The notes under the pieces are model-generated. The model ran no database searches. It was not told the DNA's origin and worked only from the letters and a program-made list of their open reading frames with translations. The position numbers and the translations under genes were made by a program. DNA of 64,000 bases from Polyodon spathula (Eukaryota > Chordata > Actinopteri > Acipenseriformes > Polyodontidae), in contig NC_054541.1 of NCBI RefSeq assembly GCF_017654505.1, positions 47,927,486 to 47,991,485 of the forward strand, in the 5' to 3' direction. This document shows positions 59,185 through 64,000 of this stretch, in pieces (position 1 is the first letter of the stretch; every line of letters begins with the position of its first letter).

Positions 59185-59691
59185 CCCGCGGGTTAGACAG
59201 TGTTGTGCATCCCTCAGTTTCTCCCGTTCCTTCTCCCTCGCGATGGCTTTGGTATAGGATATCCCATACCTATCTGGTGGTGGTTGTCTTCAAATTGAAA
59301 GGCAACGTTAGGTTACCTATCGTAACCCTGGTTCCCTGAAAGAGAAGACGACCACCACCCGCGAGGTCGCTTCAGTCACCCTCACGGGTTCGATGGAAGA
59401 AGAGGAGGATCTTCCTGTGATGGTTTTATTCCCTTGGTAGGCAGGACCGATTACGTCATCACAGGAAGGGGACTTTCGGCATCTCTGGTATAGACAGCTC
59501 AATGATAGCTACCTAAAGGACAGGAATATCCCATACCTGGTGGTGGTCGTCTTCTCTTTCAGGGAACCAGGGTTACGGCAGGTAACCTAATGAATTTTTC
59601 ATACAGTAGGCTATTACAAAAAACATAGATGATTCAGAATTCGTTTTGATATATGTGTGGCAATTACAGCTATGGAACAAGTGCAACACCG

Positions 59692-60667
59692 GTCAGGGTA
59701 CATTGTGGCTAATCGTTTTTGCATTCATAACCAGAAATCATCAAACCAGAAAAAGATTTGTTTCTTTTATTTCAGTTTTTCATAAAAACAAAAATCGACC
59801 TGTTTTTCATTTTCCAATTTCTGAGTTTAAACAGGCTTGTTTTCCCATATTTCATATTGTTTTTTGCAACAAAATATTCAAAATTAAATAATCTGTACTA
59901 CAAAAATAAATAAGACTGACTGTAGGGATGAAAAATGAAATCAATTTCCAAGAGTCAGTGATAAAGAAGGTAGTCTTTACTAAAGCAGATATCTGGAGAG
60001 ACAACACTTCACAGGCAATCTGTTAATGCTTCTCTAACAGGTACACACTTAAACAATGATAGCTATACTAATGTATCGGAAGAGGGGCAGACCTATTCAA
60101 CCAAGCGTGCCAGCCCACTTTAGGGATCCTATGGCAAGCTCTGTAAAAAAATCCAGATACGGTTCTTAATATTTATATCCGGCTTTATAAATTAACTTTA
60201 TAAACTTACCTGGATTATATTATCGTAGCCCGTTTGTCCAGGGCGCTCACGTATGTTTAGTGCTCCCCTTTAAATGGTACCCAGTTTGTTTCACTTGGGG
60301 GTGCATCTATAGATACAGATATCAATGTATTGATGCAGAAAACGTCATAACACCGGGGCACACTCGATACGAGTACAGCACACCTTAGTAATCTTTCTTT
60401 TTTTTTTTTTTTTAATGGTCTGTTATTTATTTTTGTATTACAGATTATTCCATTTCGAATACTTTGTTTCAAAAAGGAATATGAAAAATGGGAAAACAAG
60501 CCTGAATCAGTTTTTGTATTTTAAACTCAGAAATTGGAAAATAAAAAATGGGCCGATTTTGTTTTTAGAAAAAATCGAAATAGAAAAACGTGTCGTTTTC
60601 TGATTTTCTGATTTTCCGATTTAGAGTGCTAAAACGACTGGCCAGAATGTAGGCCTACCCTGACCAA
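59692..60667. mobile_element. Fold-back element with arms of about 240 bp
   Basis: The left arm (about 59692-59930) and right arm (about 60405-60667) are inverted copies. Matching landmarks include GGTCAGGG at both outer ends, TTTCCAATTTCTGAGTTTAAA, CAGGCTTGTTTTCCCAT and ACAAAAATAAATAA. The central 475 bp is unrelated unique sequence. No coding capacity and no obvious target duplication. Confidence 0.8.
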
Positions 60668-61568
60668 TACCCTACAGTATTAACCAGTTTTGCTTCATAA
60701 AGTCGAATGAAACCTGCTGAATAATGATATTACATTGACATATTGAATTACATACTGGTAACATAACGCTCTGTAGGTTTACATATAGGCTACTTAACAA
60801 AAAAAGGAAAAATACGACATTTTGAAATCTAACATAAGATAGCCTACTACTCTTATGGCTTACAGTCCACTTTTGTGATATAATTTTGTAGTTTCCTTGA
60901 TTAAATGGTGTTAAATAAAAGATCAAAATTATGTTCATGTAGTTGCTTTCTTGGTGATGCAAAACTTTTGTCCATAGCTGTAGCTTTGATTGACATATGA
61001 TAGGTGTCATTACATTTTAAATACGTGCCCAGTCCCGGTAGAGATGTGCTGCGTTGGCCACGTAAATCCCACCATATGACTGGAAAAAGTATGCGTTAGC
61101 TCATAACATTCGTTCAGAAAGTATTTCCATTTAATTTGTGCAAATCATTTATCTTACAGGATACTTTTTTATCCACCCCAGTCGAAGGGTTTTTTTTGTT
61201 CGCTCGCATGAATTAACCTGATTTTGCCTGTTTCCATCACAGTTGTTGAGCTTTTTTTTAATGTACATGACTTTTAGCACATAAAAAACAGCTACTGTTT
61301 GTTCATAAAGTCAGCCTCCTTCTCCTGGCTCAGATGCCACATGCCTGTGTTGTTACTGGGAGATGCATAAATAAAGTTGCTGAAAGTAATCAGACTGTTT
61401 ATTTTTTAATTTCAACTTGCCATTCAAACTGGAGACTAGTTGCTATTGTGGTTACTGTATTGCCACTGACAGCAAACACTATGCTCGATTATTTATTTAT
61501 TTAGTCATTTATTTGCTATACTAAATTTAAATAGCTAGATAGGACAGCGAGGAAGCAGAATAGTCTAC

Positions 61569-61603
<35 letters not shown>

Positions 61604-62290
61604 ATTAAGAACAGATTTTCTTTCAACAAGAAAAAAAAAGTAAAATACACAAATCTGTATTTGCGTATTTTCGGGCGGGTTGATTTGAAACAGTGATTAC
61701 ACATAGTTTGAAAGATAACAATCCTTGTTCAGAGATTTAAGCCCTTGCATTGACCAATCACAGGTTAAAGGAAATCTCTAATCCATTTTCTAATTATGTC
61801 ATTGGCCTATACTAAATGTATTTGTGTTGTAATGATTTATATTTATAATGACTTGATAGTTTAAATGTAAAATGCAACTCCCTAAGGCTTAAGTAATTTA
61901 GAAATGCATCATTACTGAGTAGTCTCACGTAGTCTTATGCTTCGTTTCCTTTCAGCTGTTCATGTTTATAGGAATGCTGACATTTTCACAGCCAGCACGT
62001 GCTATCTAGCTAATCAATTTTCTTTAAAAGTCTCTGTTCAAGCTGCACATTTATTAGAAAGTCTTCACTTGACGGCAGACCACAAGACACTTACCACACG
62101 TACTTCACCTTGTCTACATACACGGTGGCTACTTTTAAACTGCTTTTTGAAGCCACATGCTTTTTTTTTTTTTTTGGGGGGGGGACTTACTTGAAAATTT
62201 CAAATAGCTCTTAGTTGACAGATTTTTTTTTCTTACCTGGCTGTCTCATAATCACGTCACATGAGATGTGGGAAGTTTTTAGAAAGGAAA
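60668..62290. other. No recognisable gene
   Basis: Intergenic DNA upstream of IL26. Contains a (GA)n tract (61571-61601) and the second copy of a dispersed repeat (61562-61737). Confidence 0.6.
61562..61737. repeat. Dispersed repeat copy with (GA)n tract
   Basis: Related to 25128-25240 (shared GTCTACATTGA, GTAAAATACA, TTTGAAAC-GTGATTA, ACATAGTTT, AGATAACA). The GA run interrupts the similarity. Confidence 0.55.
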
Positions 62291-62304
62291 GCCCTGTATA
62301 AAAA
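62252..62304 (+). promoter_or_regulatory. IL26 promoter: CRE-like site and TATA box
   Basis: TCACGTCA (62252-62259, one mismatch from the CRE TGACGTCA) precedes TATAAAAA (62297-62304). The ATG follows 134 bp after the TATA box, so the leader would be about 105-110 nt and unspliced. Confidence 0.55.
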
Positions 62305-62437
62305 GCAGGCAGGTACAGTTTGAATATGGATTATAAGGTACCACAGGCTCATCTTGAAAGAAATAAACACAGGGTTCCCACCACATCAGCTAACCAATCA
62401 TTAATACACGTATTGTGAGCAACAGGGCAGAGCTAGG

Positions 62438-62622
62438 ATGAAAGCATCTTTTGTGGCTTTTGCAGTGCTTCTGCTGATGCTGGGTCTTCACCTGCAGAGC
62501 TGCCAGGGCAAAAGAAAAGACTGCAAGGCAGACCTAGAATGTCTTCAAAGACTAAAACCAATGATAGAAGACCTATTAATAATGTCAACAAGTTTAAACA
62601 CAGTAAGTAAACCCTATTATTA

Positions 62623-62682
<60 letters not shown>

Positions 62683-64000
62683 ACAGTAAACTTCTAAATT
62701 GGTATTTGTGTTCTCTAACAATATATTGTTCTGTGTGCATTATTTACAGAAAGATGACGTCAAGAATAAGACGTTGTTACCAACGATAGAAAAGGTCAAG
62801 GTAAGCACATGCAATTCTAGGCTCTCTCGATTTATTTGTTTACGGTATAAATACAAATTATTATTATTATTTTTATTGATGAACAGCTTACACACTTTTT
62901 AAATTAGTTTTTTAAATTTTGTTTCCAATCAGAAACAAGGTGTATATGGTTTAAAACAGATGTTGGATTTTTACCAAGATGTTTTTAAAACACACCATTC
63001 AAAATCAAAAACTGAGGAGGACATCATGAATAATCTATCTCGTTTGCGAGTAGATGTTGGAGGCTGTGTAAGTAATGATTCAAAATACATTACGGTCATT
63101 TGTTGTGATATTTTTAGAGGGTCAAAAAATATAGCTAACAATTTACATTGTGTCTAATTACTGTATATTTACATAGTAAATGCATGTGTACTTACACACA
63201 GTTACAGTGTTATTATGCATAGTTACAATGTACTTAACATGTAATTTGGACACAATGTATAATGTTACCAAAATGTATCATTTCAGTTTCAGTAAGGATC
63301 TGAGACAACTGAAATGGCAAACTACTATATAAACAAAAACCAACATGCATCATTCTGAAAGTATAAATAATATAAGAGAAACATCACAAATTTATGGTTT
63401 TTGTTAAAAAAAAAAGAATTGATTGACATAACAAGCAAATCAAATCAGTTAATGAATTTAAATATATTGCACATTGGATTGGAAAAGACCAACCATACCC
63501 TAAATGCTGTATATTTGGCTGTTTCACACCTTCTTGAACATGAGACCACACGTGGTGCTCTCAGGGTTCTGTGGCATGCATTACCTATTGTACAGTGAAC
63601 TACAGTATGTGGGGTGTCAGTAGGTTGATATCAATATATACTGGAAATGCCAATATCTGAACATTATTCATGTACTCATAGTGAAAAAATTAAACAAAAG
63701 CATGCAGTTACCATAATCCTCACTTCCAAGACTCATGTCTCCCTATATTTAATGGCTAATTAATGGTAACTGTATTATACTTGCAATGACTTCCAGGAAT
63801 ACAGAATAGTTATATAGTTGTTCACAATCGATTACTGTCAGATTGTGAACTGTCATTCTGTATAAGTACTTGATAGGTCATATTTTACCGGTTGATAGTA
63901 AAAATATTTAAATATGTATTAATTTTAACTAGTGCAGTACCATAAACACTGCTTAGCAACACATGCAACTTAAATTCTTTAATTACTGTTTCAGCCGCTG
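62438..64000 (+). CDS. IL26: Interleukin-26, 5' part (gene runs off the window)
   Basis: Class II helical cytokine of the IL-10 family (receptor IL-20R1/IL-10R2 in mammals). Exons seen: 62438-62602, 62750-62800, 62933-63067, and the start of exon 4 at 63995 (acceptor TTTCAG), all phase 0. The first three give 100 residues. A signal peptide of about 24 residues is clear (MKASFVAFAVLLLMLGLHLQ, then SCQG). Exon 3 contains LKQMLDFYQDVFKTHH, which fits the IL-26 helix block with its (F/Y)-x-(E/Q)-DVF signature, and ends in a Cys at the exon border as in mammalian IL26. Identification rests on this helix, the exon plan and the position next to IL22; the divergence is large, so a related IL-10-family member cannot be fully excluded. 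The last one or two exons are outside the window. Confidence 0.8.
62613..62680. repeat. (TTA)n microsatellite in IL26 intron 1
   Basis: About 22 TTA/ATT units beginning only about 10 bp after the exon-1 donor. Confidence 0.97.

Larger units (their letters stand above)
57720..59595 (+). mobile_element. DIRS-like tyrosine-recombinase retrotransposon, decayed
   Basis: The end of the reverse transcriptase/RNase H region is recognisable from about 57760: VVTTDASSLGWG, then a frameshift, then HINMLELQVLSLALHHFLPV and VLIRTDSTTVVAY. A tyrosine recombinase follows (58190-59184). Behind it (59251-59595) lie inverted copies of ACCCTGGTTCCCTGAAAGAG and AGACGACCACCACC, as at the unusual ends of DIRS elements. 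DIRS elements integrate with a tyrosine recombinase instead of a DDE integrase. The 5' part (gag, most of RT) is missing. Confidence 0.85.

Overview
This is nuclear DNA of a vertebrate, almost certainly a ray-finned fish. It has split genes with GT-AG introns, many microsatellites and minisatellites, and fish-type transposons (Tc1/mariner, DIRS-like, Gypsy-like, LINE, tRNA-SINE). The three recognisable genes, all on the + strand, are MDM1, an interleukin-22 gene and the 5' part of an interleukin-26 gene. This is the conserved MDM1-IL22-IL26-(IFNG) block of vertebrates, so IFNG would be expected just beyond the right edge. A sturgeon, paddlefish or gar seems plausible from the repeat types, but that is a weak inference.

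Layout. 0-1.5 kb: microsatellites around a palindromic Tc1-derived element. 1.5-5 kb: nothing recognised. 5-5.8 kb: a CpG-richer stretch that may be the promoter of a leftward gene (RAP1B would be expected from synteny). 5.8-23 kb: mostly non-coding, with a TTAA-flanked MITE, a 55-bp minisatellite holding a foreign-looking insert, a hAT-type MITE with an 8-bp duplication, a poly-G block that may be an assembly artefact, and one unidentified leftward ORF (20.2-20.6 kb). 23.3-38.3 kb: MDM1 in 15 coding exons, all joining in frame to 781 residues. 38.8-43.9 kb: a three-level nest (an LTR-type element inside a Tc1 element inside a LINE). 46.8-51 kb: IL22, with a TATA promoter, a probable non-coding first exon and five coding exons. 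51.2-60.7 kb: a second Tc1 copy, a Gypsy-like remnant, a solo LTR with perfect 5-bp target duplication, a decayed DIRS-like tyrosine-recombinase retrotransposon and a long fold-back element. 62.3-64 kb: IL26 promoter and exons 1-3, with the exon-4 acceptor at the last bases.

Function. MDM1 is a centriole-associated microtubule-binding protein. IL-22 and IL-26 are secreted class II helical cytokines of the IL-10 family, made mainly by lymphoid cells and acting on epithelia. Both cytokine genes have a CRE/ATF-like element about 30-40 bp upstream of a TATA box and all-phase-0 introns, as expected for tandem duplicates. I saw no wholly new system. The most unusual structure is a minisatellite that amplified the splice donor of MDM1 exon 12 eleven times.
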